Shown here piece after piece: positions 12,350 to 23,976 of a DNA stretch of 64,000 bases (its first letter is position 1; each line of letters begins with the position of its first letter). Below the pieces are notes generated by a model. That model saw nothing but the letters and a program-made list of their open reading frames with translations, searched no databases and was not told where the DNA came from. Made by a program: the position numbers and the translations under genes. This DNA comes from Tachypleus tridentatus (Eukaryota > Arthropoda > Merostomata > Xiphosura > Limulidae), in the NCBI RefSeq assembly GCF_004210375.1, contig NC_134833.1, positions 47,672,782 to 47,736,781 of the forward strand. The letters run 5' to 3'.

Positions 12350-13190
12350 ATTTTACTAGCTGTTCTGATACTGTGTATAAAGTGTCATGCATAATTAGAA
12401 TTTCAACTTTGTTATTTGTAGCTACAATCTGGCAATCTCGTGGAGCGAAACTTGCATAAACCTGGAAATATTTTCTGTTACAGAATAATCGATGATAAGA
12501 TTCACGTTAATTTACATATTGTAATACAGAGAAGTGTTACAATGTGATCTGGGTACTTTCATTAATGTGGGAATTGTTTTATAGATATAAAAAGTCTGAC
12601 TTTAGTGCAGTGTACAGTCAGAAAGTGAAAGTTATGCACATTTTTGTGTATGTATGTATAACACACATTCCTATGTAAAGACAAAACTTAAGAATCGCAA
12701 TTGTTAAGATTTGTAGTGTTCATTATGCTTACGTTTTCGTGATTTAAATTGACATTAAAAAGTGTAATCGGTGCATTTTCCTAAATACGTGGATAAACTG
12801 TTTTGAAAAAGCGTAAATAATTCAAAAAAGTCGTGGCCAATCATATTGAAACTTTGTAACATGACATTAAGCAAACTGTGACTTAAATCATAGCATGTAT
12901 TAGTCAACACGTGAATAAAACTTTTCAATTTTTCCTTTTATTAAAGGTAATAGTTTAATGATAATTTACAAGCATAGATAAAATGGTCTGGAAAATTCAT
13001 AGATAAAGTGGCTGTGTATCATGAAAAGCATGACACAAATGACAGTCATTATTACTTACTTTACTGTACTATAAAGTTGATTGTGATGAAATAGTTATTT
13101 GTTCAAGTCAGTCCCATGATTCGTATGGATCTCTTATTATTTGAATTGGGTTTTTATCCAGTGTTTTGCCAATGCATCATTCACAGACCA
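12350..13190. other. No feature recognised
   Basis: AT-rich sequence with no credible frame or repeat. Confidence 0.5.
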
Positions 13191-15850
13191 TGCTAAGCTA
13201 TCGACCTATGATAAGCTTCAGCTGGCTTTTTAAGGTAACTGATAGCAATGAGTATTTACAGGTAACCTCATTTTGTCTCTGAAGGTGGACCAACAATATC
13301 TTGGTCCATTCCCTGTAGAAGGAATTTAAGATTCTCTGAAAAAAGTTGTTTAGGTTAACAGTTTCTAGTGGTAGCACACAGTATGATTCGAAAAAACTAC
13401 CATTGATTTCTAGTAAATGTGTGGGTGCCATTTTGACACCCTACAGCTTTTGTGATGTGCAATACTGTTACCCAACTATTCAACATTTTTGCATTCCATC
13501 CAGAAGTTTAAGGTTCATCAATCATTTTAATGATGCTTAATGCACTTGAATAATGAAATGTCTCCCATACAAGAAATGTTGATAATGTTCTCTGAAGACT
13601 GCAGCTGCAAGAAGTTTTTTTTATTCATTGAACAGTATCCGAATTCAGAGTTCATAAGTGTATGACTAGCATATACAGTGTATCACTGTGTCACAGTGTA
13701 CTTCATCCTGGAAATGCATAATCACTTTTCTGATTTCACCGTCACTAGCAGTTGTAGCTGACAAGATCTCACAGTCTTATTGTAGATATACAAACACTGA
13801 TGATTCTATTTACGCATGCTTCAAGAATTCGAATGCTTAGTGACATTCCTCAGTCCATCGGAAGTACATATTATATTTATTGAGATCTAATAAAGTGTCA
13901 CAGTCTTGGAGAAGTTGACCACAAACTGTCAATAGTACAATGTGACACTGAGGAAGCTGAAATTTCTTTCTTGGTAATATATTGCGGCTGATACTGCACT
14001 GCTTCTTTATTTGCAGGATCTTGGGAGATGCCATGTTTGGCATGATGGTTAGAGTACTCAATTGCCAATAAGCAGGTCGTGTTTTTGAATTGTACCACTG
14101 AACATACTTCTCCCTTCAGCTTTGTGGGATGTTTTAATGTGATATTCAGTCTTAACTATTTGTTGGTAAGGAGTAGCCCAAAAATTAGTAGTGGGTGGTT
14201 TTTGATTAACTGTCCTTCCTCCTTTTAGTGTATCGCTTCAAAATTAGGGATGGCATGCATAGACAGACTTCAAATATCTTTGCATGGTATTCAACAAACA
14301 AATTTCATCCCATAATATGACTGAGAAATTCTACTTCGTCACACCTGAACGTTTATTTCTTTAGTTTCAGTTTCAAACCTGCCTTATTTTATTCACTGAA
14401 GTATAATTTTCAGATTATTGATAACATGATGAAACGTGCAATCATATACCAATCGTTGGTCAATATAGAACCGACACTTGTCCCAAAGAGGCCCTCTCAG
14501 TATAAGGTTCATTAATTTATCCGTAGTTTCAGGGTGTATTACACATGATAGCTAGGACTGCTCAAAACTAAAATAAACCATTTATTGCACTGAACGCAAT
14601 CTTATGTTTGCTCTTGTCATTATCATATAATTTGACTAGTCAACACCATAATGCCAGGCCTAATGTATTGGATCATTGGGTCTTTTCCAATGCATCCAGA
14701 CATTCACTTGTTTGTAGTAATAGAAAAGCATCGTTGTGAGTTACCATTATTCGCCCATGTGAAATAATGCAGAACATATATGTACATTCCTTCTTAAAAA
14801 TCGCTGTTGGAAATAGCCAAGCACTACCTGAAAGCCATGTAATCTGGTCCTTTAACATCCTTTGTACTTCAGTACTGGCTACATCCATAATGTTCTAGGG
14901 AAGCTTTCATTGCAGTTTTTAAATTTGGACGTGTATCACTGTAGTGCTGTGTAACTTTTGTTGAACCAAGAAGCCATATTATTCCATAAATACATTAGTG
15001 TAATCAACCAAGACGTTGTAGAAAAGCTGCCTCTGTTGAATCTAGATTCGTCTTCACGATCTTCCATTAGTAATTTCACATACATTGAGACAAATTCAAA
15101 GTTTCCACTTCATACTATATTACTACAGAAATTGCCTTGCTAGTGGTGAGAAAATCTCTTATATCCTGTGGTACGTCATTGTTTTACTGTGTAACCTTTC
15201 TACAATTCTTTTAAACGAGAATATCATAGTAATTAACTGAAATCCTTGCTGGGTAAGCTTTACTTTAGAAATGGCTTAGACCATCCACATAAACAACCGA
15301 GCTCTCCACGGTATTCCTCTTCAAAGTCTTGAATGGCGTGATGGATGCCTCAGTCTTTTACCATATTGAACCCTTGGAACAACTCAGCAACAATTGTCTC
15401 ATAGTCCAAAATTGCACCTTGCTTAAGTCTCGATGGAAACTGGAGCCTGACAATCAATCTAAACTCAATATCACAATCTACAGAACAGTCCTTATTAGTA
15501 ATTACTTGAACTGCTTAAAGGAATGATCCAAATCTTCCTTTGCTGCACCCGTATTTTCCCTCGCTCATAGACATGTTATCATGATCAGAACCTTACTCTC
15601 ACAGTCTTTTGGCAACTACGTAACCAAGATATTCATGTTGTCGTGGGTAAATTGTTGCAGCATTATCAGGGAACATAGCTTTCTTAAGTACTCAATTTAT
15701 AGTCAAAAGTGGCATAGAAACGAGAGGTTATTGGCCATTTGCTAAACACAATCCCAGGTTCCCACATGATGCAGTCGCCCCATTAATAGATCTGTTCGGC
15801 CAGAAATGGTCAACAATGCCCCATAGTTCACTGTTTTCATAATTGTATAT
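13190..15850 (-). mobile_element. Gypsy pol region (RT, RNase H, integrase start), fossil
   Basis: This is the best-preserved part of the fossil. By-eye family resemblance is strongest over the reverse transcriptase (about 14890-14305) and then RNase H. A plus-strand SINE (14031-14300) sits between these two parts, so the SINE is younger. The region is broken in many places and not functional. Confidence 0.7.
14031..14300 (+). mobile_element. Old SINE (group A) inside the Gypsy fossil
   Basis: A strongly decayed group A copy. Recognisable are ATGGTTAGAGTACTCAATTG (box A side), the CCCTTCAGCTTTGTGGGA and AGTAGCCCAA parts, TAGTGGGTGGT, AAAATTAGGGATGG and TTCAAATATCTTTGCATGG. It lies between the RT and RNase H parts of the Gypsy relic, which gives their relative ages. 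Confidence 0.7.
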
Positions 15851-16211
15851 CTGCTGTGTAACTTCTGTCATATATATTATTTACCAGTGGTGCCTTTCAT
15901 CTCTCTTTTCCATTCACAAATGGCTTTAATCACAGAACTATGCAATAAGGTACTCTTTGTGAAACTGATTTTTCCTTGGAACTGTTAGATAGGTCTACTG
16001 AATAATAGGATTTTTGACAATATATTTATTTACATAATTTCGATATTTCTCTAAAACTGGGTTAATGGGTATGAAATAAATAAACTGAACACAATGAAGA
16101 ATCTTTATTGATAACACAAGTGCAGTGTATATATTTCCTTAGGACACTAGCAATCACATTTTCTACAGCATAGGTTGTTTTCTTTCCAAATTGGTCCGTT
16201 TGTGGACAGAA

Positions 16212-16315
16212 GTAAGTCTTTGAAGTTACAGTGCTAAAACCAGAGTTTTGATTCCCCTTGGTGGACAAACCATATTAGCTCAATATGGCTTTGCTATACA
16301 TAAACACACACTCCA
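16212..16315 (+). mobile_element. SINE group C fragment
   Basis: It contains GAAGTTACAGTGCTAAAACC, GTTTTGATTCCCCTTGGTGG (box-B-like) and the tail AATATGGCTTTGCTATA followed by an ACACAC end. The layout matches 32750-32868. Confidence 0.55.
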
Positions 16316-16683
16316 AACTGCATTGAACGATATCATTTACCAGTTTTCAAACCTAATGTTTTTATTTTCAATATGATGTTAGCCTTGTCTAAGGTAACCA
16401 GTATTACTCACACACTAATTATTCTCCATCCAACTTAATGAAGAGAGGTCGTAAACTCAAGGGGCCATCTAACCAATATAACAAATTTATTGTTGTACAT
16501 TTATTTTAGTGCCTAAGCTTGTTTCTGTATAGTTTTATTTTTGCATGTGACATACATTCTTGGCTGTGTGTTGCGCAAATAGTGCCTGTTCTCCAAGTTT
16601 ATAGAACTTTCTTTAGAGTGAAAATCAATATTTGTTTACGAAACGCGCTGAAGCGTTGAGAAAATCGCATGATTCTTATAAAA
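16316..16683. other. No feature recognised
   Basis: Non-coding sequence between two SINEs. Confidence 0.5.
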
Positions 16684-16686
16684 GCA

Positions 16687-16960
16687 GCCGGCATAGCCAG
16701 ATGGTTAAGGCACTCGACTCGTAATCTGAGGGTCGCGGGTTCGAATCTTCATCACACCAAACATTCTCTCCCTTTCATCTGTGAGGACGTTATAATGTGA
16801 CGATCAATCCCACTGTTCGTTGACAGAAGAATGGCCTGAGTTGGAGGTGGTTGGTGGTGACTAGCTGCTTTTCCTCTAGTCTTACACTGCTAAATTAGGA
16901 ACGGCGAGCGTAGATAACCCTCGTGTAGCTTTGCGCGAGTTTCAAAAAGAAACAAACAAA
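16687..16960 (+). mobile_element. SINE group A, full length
   Basis: The tRNA-like head begins CCGGCATAGCCAGATGGTTA (box A) and has box B GGGTTCGAATC. The presumed anticodon loop reads CTCGTAA (CGT, threonine-like). The body carries the CATCTGTGAGGACGTTATAA and CTAGTCTTACACTGCTAAAT blocks and ends in TTTGCGCGAGTTTCAAAAAG plus an (AAAC)n-like tail. No clear target-site duplication is visible. Confidence 0.9.
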
Positions 16961-17104
16961 CTGCAGAAGTCAGACTAACAACCATTGGCTTATAATGTTT
17001 ATTGTTTTTAAAGTACAATAATTATTAACTCCCATCAAGTGAGCTCAGACAATTTCAGTATTTCTCATAGAATATTCAGGAATAGCTTTAGTATTCTCGT
17101 GCAA

Positions 17105-17830
17105 AAAAAAAAAAAAAATATTAAATAGATCAGTCATCTCATATTCTTCAGCAAAAATCTTCTCATCAATAATATTTAAGTGCTCAATCCATGTTTTAAC
17201 ATCTTCCTCACCTTTAACACACATTTAAAAATATCTATTATCAGTTTTAACAATGCTGCCCGGCTGTTACTGATAAATCAATTTTTATTTTTCTAGTTTT
17301 TAAACGAAATCCCTAGGATTTCTATAGCTCTGTAATGTTTTAACCCTCTATATCTAAGCATATTAAGATTATTGTATAATTATCTTGCTTATTTTTCTTT
17401 ATCTCTTTAATAAGCCAATTAAGTTTTATTTTAGCACTAGAAGTAAACGACTATATACACCAGTATCCACTACAAAAATTAAAAACCAAGTTTTTATTTT
17501 TACCATTTTAACTTTCTAGGAACACGTCTTTCTGGACTTAAACCCAATTTTAAAAATGTCTTTCTTAAAATGGGTTTTCTAAAAATAGAAAGTATATATT
17601 TTTTTCTTTTTTATCTCAACATTAACAAAATACTAAATATAATTATGCAATGGTAACTGGTCCCAAATGTTTCCCATTTCCACTTTTTGAGTTGCATTCT
17701 CATTAGTGCTTAACAATATATTCAAAATTGCATTTCCTCTAACCATTTCGTCTAGAAAACTGTAGTTAAACACCCTGTAATTCACTGTTTGGCAGATTAC
17801 AATCTCAATCTAAGGTACCAGATAATTATT
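17105..17830 (-). mobile_element. CR1/L2-like LINE, endonuclease-side fragment
   Basis: The minus strand contains a decayed open segment with RGNAILNILLSTNE (about 17698-17742), then WDQLPLHN, VEIKKKKIYT and HFKKDIFK. It resembles the end of the apurinic endonuclease domain in CR1/L2-group ORF2 (..R..N.LDL.L.TNE...). Several stops and shifts are present. A poly-A/T run at 17103-17118 marks one edge. Confidence 0.55.
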
Positions 17831-17839
17831 ACATCGGTA

Positions 17840-18554
17840 TCTTTGTTAGTAAAAGTCATAATTTCATTATACAATTTATTCTTTGTGTGAGTAGGTGATC
17901 TTTACTTATTGACTAGTTAAACTCTACCTTCGATGTTCGTGGTTGTGACGTATATAGTTTCAACTTCTTGACTACCACTTTCTATGTCTTCATACCATTG
18001 AAGATGAATTCATTTCTCGTGTAATAAACGTTTATCGTTCGTTGCATAATTTAGAAATTCAAAGTATGTTACTGTTCCGTGAACCTAACCACACATTTAA
18101 TGATTTATGTTACACTTGTATATCCAGGAAACTATGAATACAAGTTTGATCTATCTGATGTCTTCTAAATAAGTAAAGATTCTATTAAGATATAAACTAC
18201 AGAATATCAAAAAACTCCTTACTTTTAAAAGAATAAAGTGACTGGACATAAATGTATAATAAAATGGACTATCGTTGTTAAGTGTAAAACGTATTTTTTG
18301 TACTACACTTTATTCTCAGATTTCGAAAGATTGCTTCTACTTGATGTTCTTTCACGTCAAAATCATTTACCTTCTATGATGTTACAGGTCATAGTGCTAA
18401 GTCCAAGGTTTTTAAACTTCAAAAATCTTTCATTTACCCACTGTTACATGTGCTTCCATATAACTAGTTATTCTTGTTACACACAGGTAGAGCCAGTAGC
18501 TTTAGATATCACAATAACAACCATTAGAAAGCATTGCTACCTCTATTCTTATAC
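17840..18554. other. No feature recognised
   Basis: An open frame at 18238-18573 runs into the SINE that follows and has no family resemblance; I do not accept it as a gene. Confidence 0.5.
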
Positions 18555-18562
18555 AAGGTTTG

Positions 18563-18832
18563 TTTGTTTCTGAACCTCGCGCAAAGCTACAGGAGGGCTA
18601 TCTGCGCTAGCCGTTCCTAATTTAGCAGTGTAAAACTAGAGGGAAGGCAGCTAGTCATCACCACCTACCGCCAACTCCTAGGATACTCTTTTACCAACGA
18701 ATAGTGGAATTGATCGTAACATAACAACACCTTCACGGCTGAAAGGGAAGCATGTTTGGTGTGACGGGGATTCGATCCCATGACCCTCGGATTACAACTC
18801 GAGTACCTTAACCACCTTGCCATGCCGGGCAG
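18563..18832 (-). mobile_element. SINE group A, full length, with TSD
   Basis: A full minus-strand copy from the CCTCGCGCAAAGCTACAGG tail to the CATGCCGGGC head. The flanking AAGGTTTG occurs at 18555-18562 and 18833-18840, an 8-bp target-site duplication. Confidence 0.93.
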
Positions 18833-18840
18833 AAGGTTTG

Positions 18841-20399
18841 AATAAGAAATATTCTACATGGAAGTTAACATGTACTAGTTAACAAGATTAATAAAGATAA
18901 CTTGAAGCAAGATCAAATTAATAGTTTTCTTGATTATGCAGTATATACAGCCTATAGTATTCAGAGCTATGAATGAAGTCAGGATAACTATTATAACACT
19001 ATAAGAAAATCGAAATGCAGGTCTATTAATCTGTTTCTCACACTCCTAACATTAAAGTACTAAGAATTAAGCTCATATTTAAATCCAGAATATTTATCTT
19101 TAAAATGTTTGTTCAAGTTTACATACTCTAAATCGTATTCAGATATATTTGTCATTGTACGTATCTTAACAGCTTGTTTCTTCCAAAGATACATCATCCC
19201 CACGATGCAGTTTTGTTTTAAACAATGTTTAGTAAATTTCTTTATACCTTGTGAAAGTAAAATGAACACGCCGCTACAATCAGGATTCAACAACAAAAAT
19301 ACAATGTATTCACAATACACTTAGAAATAACTTCTACACATCTGATAAACAAATGCGCAGACTTCACACCAGTATTCATAAACATTTTATCCTAAATATT
19401 AATAAATCAATAATAATGGAATCAGAAAAAAGAAACAGAAAGAAAAAGCTAATAAAAAACGGACAAAACACTATTCAACCAATACCTTTTAATATCAATG
19501 ACTCTCTCTCTCACACATACATATTTTTGTTCAAAATACAAGTGATTACGTAGAAAATCAGTTAACATTTTAATACAACTAAAAATACGTAGGTAAACTA
19601 GACGAGAGAGGGAAATAATAAATGAACTATAAACGCAGCTATAATCATAAAAAGAAAACAAAAGAGAATATGCCATTAATCACTTACTATAAAATATTCT
19701 AACTTTCTTATTTTTAATTTTACCTCCCTTTTCATACTGACATCTTGAATCCTTTACAATTTTAGTACAAATATCGTGTAAGAAAAATATACTTCACGTT
19801 TTGAATCTTCGGTTAGATCTTCTGAAACTTCCGGCTCGGCTTACCGAAAGCCAAACATTTTGAAAAACAACTAACTACTGTAATTAACTCTGCGACGTAG
19901 TCATAACGTCTTTTGCGGTAGAGATAGAGGAAAATCATCAGCAGAATCAGTTGAAGGGTGAGAAGTGGACATATCAGTGGAGTCACATTTTCTTGTAGGA
20001 AAACGACCGTCAAGTCTCCTGTAGCCGACATTTTCGTTTTGCTTCAACTGATTAGAACGATGACTATTTTCTTCACTGTCGAGAGAATTGTCACTGGGGA
20101 AATGTGTATTTATGTAGAGAGATATATAATAGTTCATATTTGTAATATATATGTAAATTCATGATGGTACAATAACTACTCTCATTGTTACCATGGGGAA
20201 TTCAACGTCATATGTAGTAACGATCATGCCATGTAAAGGGATTTCCTGCTTATGACCTATGAAACTGTTTGAGCTACCTTAACCTTGCACCCACGTCTTT
20301 GTATTAAAGTAGTTTCCAGTATGAACTCTACCTTGATATCAATTACCCAAACATCATTAAGCATAGTACAAACACTTACAATAAAAGTAACTTCTAAAT
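18841..20399. other. No confident feature; possible Gypsy remnants at its right end
   Basis: Short overlapping minus-strand frames lie at 19813-20137. One would be a small hydrophobic protein with a good start context. They sit just downstream, on the same strand, of a Gypsy gag/protease relic, so they may belong to that relic. Confidence 0.35.
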
Positions 20400-21140
20400 T
20401 TACTCTCACTGGAATCTTATGATTGCTTGCTCACTACCTCTTCTTTCTTCACATATAGAAACATTTTCTACCTTTCATTACCAAACTTAATCAAATTATT
20501 TTAGCTGTAGAACCAGTGTTGATCCAAATAATACAAGGCTTCCCATCAATAAACATGCGGACTTATTGGTTTGTTTGTTTAAAATGTGAATTTCTTATTT
20601 CATTTAGGATAGAAGATACATTCTTAGCTGAACTTTGCCTTACAAGTTCAGTTAATTCCTATTGTTCAGTGTTTGACTAACCAATGATTGTTTCTTCAAT
20701 CTGCTTGGTCCTAAAGACTTGTTGTATAGTTTATTTTGCTGTAATGATCAGGTTTCCAACATCAATAAAATTTCCTTCTTTCTTGTTTCCTCAGGATGGA
20801 ACTCTTATGACCTACAAACTTTGTACTGTAATTCTTGGCAATATTTCTTTTGAAATTAAATTTGAAACATAATTGTTTTGTTATTTATTGCCTCTATTCT
20901 GTATAAATATTTCTCTAACTAATCCTTCTATTTCTTCTAGCCTGTTGCTAGTATGTGTTGATGTTTCAATATTACTCTATCTGAGGATAATATAAATTTA
21001 AAATGGTACCTTTTGTTGTTTATATGTGATTTTATTTGATCAGTAATTGCATAGCTTTCTTTAAAGATCTATACCTACTCTGCTTCAACCAAGTTCTCAC
21101 ATCTTTCTTTGTTACGGTGTCTATAATTGGTACACGTCAA
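20400..21140 (-). mobile_element. Ty3/Gypsy gag-protease fossil
   Basis: The minus strand reads like the gag C-terminus with a zinc-knuckle-like segment, followed by an aspartic-protease-like segment around 20504-20558. No LTRs were assigned to it. It is broken and old. It ends about 150 bp before the left end of the CACTA-like element, which may have inserted into it. Confidence 0.45.
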
Positions 21141-21295
21141 CAAGTCCATTATTTCACGAGAACGTTTTAAGTAAGATAACTGGGCAAGCATTTCCCAATG
21201 GTCTGGAAGTTTGTTTGAGGTTTTTTTTTTTTTTCTTTGACACACGACTCTAGAACGTTGCTCTCGATACTATTTTCTAAACCGACACTCCGTAT

Positions 21296-21307
21296 CACTC
21301 TAAATAA
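21296..21307 (+). repeat. Left terminal inverted repeat (candidate)
   Basis: CACTCTAAATAA, matching the right end inverted with one difference. With the preceding TAT the match is 14 of 15. Confidence 0.55.
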
Positions 21308-21339
21308 AAGTTGTTCATTTCGACTACCAGGGCATAGTC

Positions 21340-21690
21340 ACATCTATTTTCTGCTTTAGAGGTATCGTGGTCGCTGTCAAATTGACTATCTAAAGTGTAT
21401 CAATAAGCAAGATGACTATCGTTTTGTAGTCGTGGGTATGCAATTGACTATTAAGTAGTAACGATGATCTATTACTAGTCAGTTTGACTGACCCTTAGTC
21501 AATTTGAGTGACACTTAGTCAATTTAAGCAATTAGTCAGTTTGACTACTTCCCAGTCAGAATGACCATGTCCCAGTCTGTTTGACCACTTCCCAGTCACC
21601 TTGACTACTTCATAGCAGCACTGCTATGCTAGTCTTAACGACTACTTCGTTATCAGGAAGAACAACACCATAGTCAGCATTAACTCATGA
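21340..21690. repeat. Left subterminal array of GTCANNNTGAC
   Basis: The palindromic motif with a 3-nt spacer occurs exactly at 21376, 21478, 21535, 21555 and 21595. One-mismatch or near copies lie at 21575 (GTCTGTTTGAC) and 21632 (GTCTTAACGAC). From 21535 to 21595 four motifs start exactly every 20 bp, joined by (T/C)ACTTCCCA-type linkers. Further half sites (AGTCA, TGACTA) fill the gaps. This looks like a platform for a dimeric DNA-binding protein. Confidence 0.85.
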
Positions 21691-21959
21691 ATTGACACTC
21701 TTATGTTTCCTATAACATTAAGGCGCAGTTCAAGCAAATGACTGTATACATGAATTTTGTTCCATAAATGCAACAATTGAAACTTGACCAGAGCTAAACT
21801 TTGCAAGAACTTATATATTTATTTATTTACTTTTTTTTTTTTTTTTGGGGGGGGATAAATTTCTTTCACACAAAATAAATCTTACCTAAATAAATCTTAT
21901 TTATCGACCACTACTATTTCTTCACTGTTTTATTTGACAATTGTGTTTTTACATTGTTG

Positions 21960-22440
21960 TGTGTGTGTGTTGGAATATTCGAATATGAAATCCAATAATC
22001 AATACATTTATTATTACAATCCACAACGATCTAAGTTATGACTGAAATAAGCTTTCCCCATGTGGTTAACACTCGCACTGACACTACACGTCCGAGAAAT
22101 GCATCCGATTCGTCTAGTAGTCCGAGCGCAAATCGAGTACAAATGGAAAGCAGCTACAGTAGGCGCGAGCGAGACTTTCTCTTTTCCAGAGGGGTGTACC
22201 AGGTCGAGTTTATCTGAAGGCGGGAGTTCCTTGTGCAAGGAGGGCTGTAGGTGTTATTTGTGGAGAGAGGTTAATCATTCCCCAAGGTGGTCGAGGGGGG
22301 ATTTAGGAGCTCATATACAACAATACATACACAGGAGGGGAGTGAAGACGGCACGGTCCACCCCTTAGCAGTAGCCGAAGGTAGGGATGACACTATAAAC
22401 CCAAAGGGGACGGATGGGGGGGGGGGGAGAAATCACACAC
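21960..22440 (-). mobile_element. Probable solo LTR (retroelement fossil)
   Basis: This is a GC-rich island of about 480 bp. On the minus strand it starts TGTG and ends in CAACA. An AATAAA (within GTAATAATAAATGTATTG) lies about 40 bp before the 3' end, the usual LTR R-U5 arrangement. No internal coding region adjoins it and no target-site duplication is clear, because both edges are TG/CA-rich. It lies within the CACTA-like element, so it is younger than that element. Confidence 0.4.
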
Positions 22441-23976
22441 AGCAATATTTTATCGCACATTGGAGAATTACATATGACATTTATAGAATTTATAATAACC
22501 GAAACTTGTACTGACATTGTACAATTGCCATGCAACCGCGCAGAATACGGAAAGAAGAAATCTAGGTAAATATTAATCGTTTATGTCTTATTTTCCTATA
22601 CTTGTTTCAATAAAACAATATAATAATACGAATGTTTAACTTTCTAGATTAGCTAAAGTGAATTCATCCGTATTTTTTTTGTATAACTCGTTATGTGTAA
22701 ACAAGGATGGTTGCCCGTTACATTGTGTAGGTCTGTACTAATGTAGTCTAGTAGTAATAGAGTAGGAATATTTATATTTAGGTAATGCTTTGAAGCAAGT
22801 ATGAAATCGAAAACATTCCCCAGTCTTGACATCACAAATGCACATATTTGATATCTTGAATGCATATCCTGTGGTAGAATCAAAAGCCCGCAATGATCCA
22901 TGTTGCTGCTCTGTTAAATTTAGCGCCAACTACACCGCTGCTAAAAAGATTTGTTACGGCCACCGCTACATAGGTGAAAGTTGTATACTCATTAAAAGGG
23001 ACCTCGTCTGTTATTATTTTATAGACATTTGATAATGAAAGATGACATACGATAATACGTAAATAATAAATCCTTATTTTTAATAAATCAGCAGAGCTAC
23101 AAATGTTAAAGCATACATACTTTATGTGACTTGTGTATTATGGCGGGATCCACTGACACAGCAAACAATGGAGTTACAAATGGGGTGGCAACACAAATCA
23201 TATGAAAACAGCGAAAAAGTGAAACATCTATTGTGTATAATGTGTGTTTCTTTAATTTAATATTGAAAACTATCTAAAATTCTCTTTAGGCACAAACTGT
23301 ATTTAAATTTTTAAACTCTATACTTTAATGGTGCGAGATAGGAGCCAGCGCCGGGCCGTACACTATGAATAGAAGGCCTGTGATCCTGCAAAATATTACG
23401 CCAACCCCTCTCCCTTCTTTGCTCCCAGGGAACTTTCTCAGACTTTGGGTCCCTCCCATAATCCATACCGGTGAGAAAAATGTAGGATCTGGGGGATATT
23501 GCATCGAGTCATGAGCAACCGAGTTGTGTAGTTTAAAATAATAAAATATTTATACCCTTACGAAAATCGGGGAATACTATAGATCACGCATCAGCATACG
23601 TATGCGTCTGCAGAGAGCTCCTTGTGTTTTTTCTACACTCCACAATTCCTTTCGGATTTCTGTCCAATTTGGTGAATATGTTAATCAGGTTGAGGTCTGG
23701 CCAATGAATATTTTTGGCCACCCCGGGGATTGTGGCAAGAACTTGCATTTTGAAGTACGTTTTTATTGGCTAGATTGAGGGCAAGTCCGAGGATACACCG
23801 TCGGTTCGTGAGCGACCGACATTTGCTAGTTGCTATTGTTGAAATTTATCATTAAATTTAGTTAAATAAATGATACATTTTACGTTCCAGAATGAAAACC
23901 CGTGACATTTGGATGCATGGCTTGCATGATATTTATTAATAAACACTGTGAAGTTTTGTGAACTTTGGAGTTAAAC
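22441..23976. other. Upstream region of the transposase gene
   Basis: No gene recognised. From 23330 to 23830 the sequence is richer in G, C and CpG than its surroundings (GCGCCGGGCCG, CCACCCCGGGG, CACCGTCGGTTCG), as a promoter/first-exon region might be. Short overlapping frames at 22650-22930 (minus) were not recognised. Confidence 0.4.

Larger units (their letters stand above)
9455..16150 (-). mobile_element. Ty3/Gypsy retroelement fossil in pieces
   Basis: Scattered minus-strand pieces occur in the order expected of one Gypsy element: an end repeat (15960-16150), gag/protease-like DNA (to about 14900), reverse transcriptase (about 14890-14305), RNase H (about 14030-13600), the integrase N-terminal region (about 13430-13200), a later integrase segment (9960-9640) and a second copy of the end repeat (9455-9640). 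The 185-bp end repeats align well (shared TTTCTCTAAAACTG and CAGTGTATAT) and may be LTR remnants. About 3 kb of unrelated DNA, including SINEs and a hairpin repeat, separates the two integrase pieces. It is heavily broken, with many interruptions, and old. Treating it as a single element is an inference; two related copies would also fit. Confidence 0.55.

Noticed and set aside
16687-16760. tRNA gene-like sequence with A and B boxes (and similar ones at 35094 and 61612)
   Set aside because: These are heads of full SINEs with body, tail and target duplications, not free tRNA genes.
18238-18573. 111-codon plus-strand frame
   Set aside because: It ends inside a SINE and shows no protein resemblance.
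19813-20137. Overlapping minus-strand frames, one resembling a small single-pass membrane protein with good start context and a GTAAGC donor at 19844
   Set aside because: They lie on the same strand just downstream of a Gypsy gag/protease relic and may be part of it; no family match. Kept out of the gene list.
21140-21968. Joining the solo LTR (21960-22440) with the gag/protease relic (20400-21140) as one retroelement
   Set aside because: The DNA between them holds the left motif array of the CACTA-like element, and no primer-binding-like site follows the LTR, so they are more likely independent.
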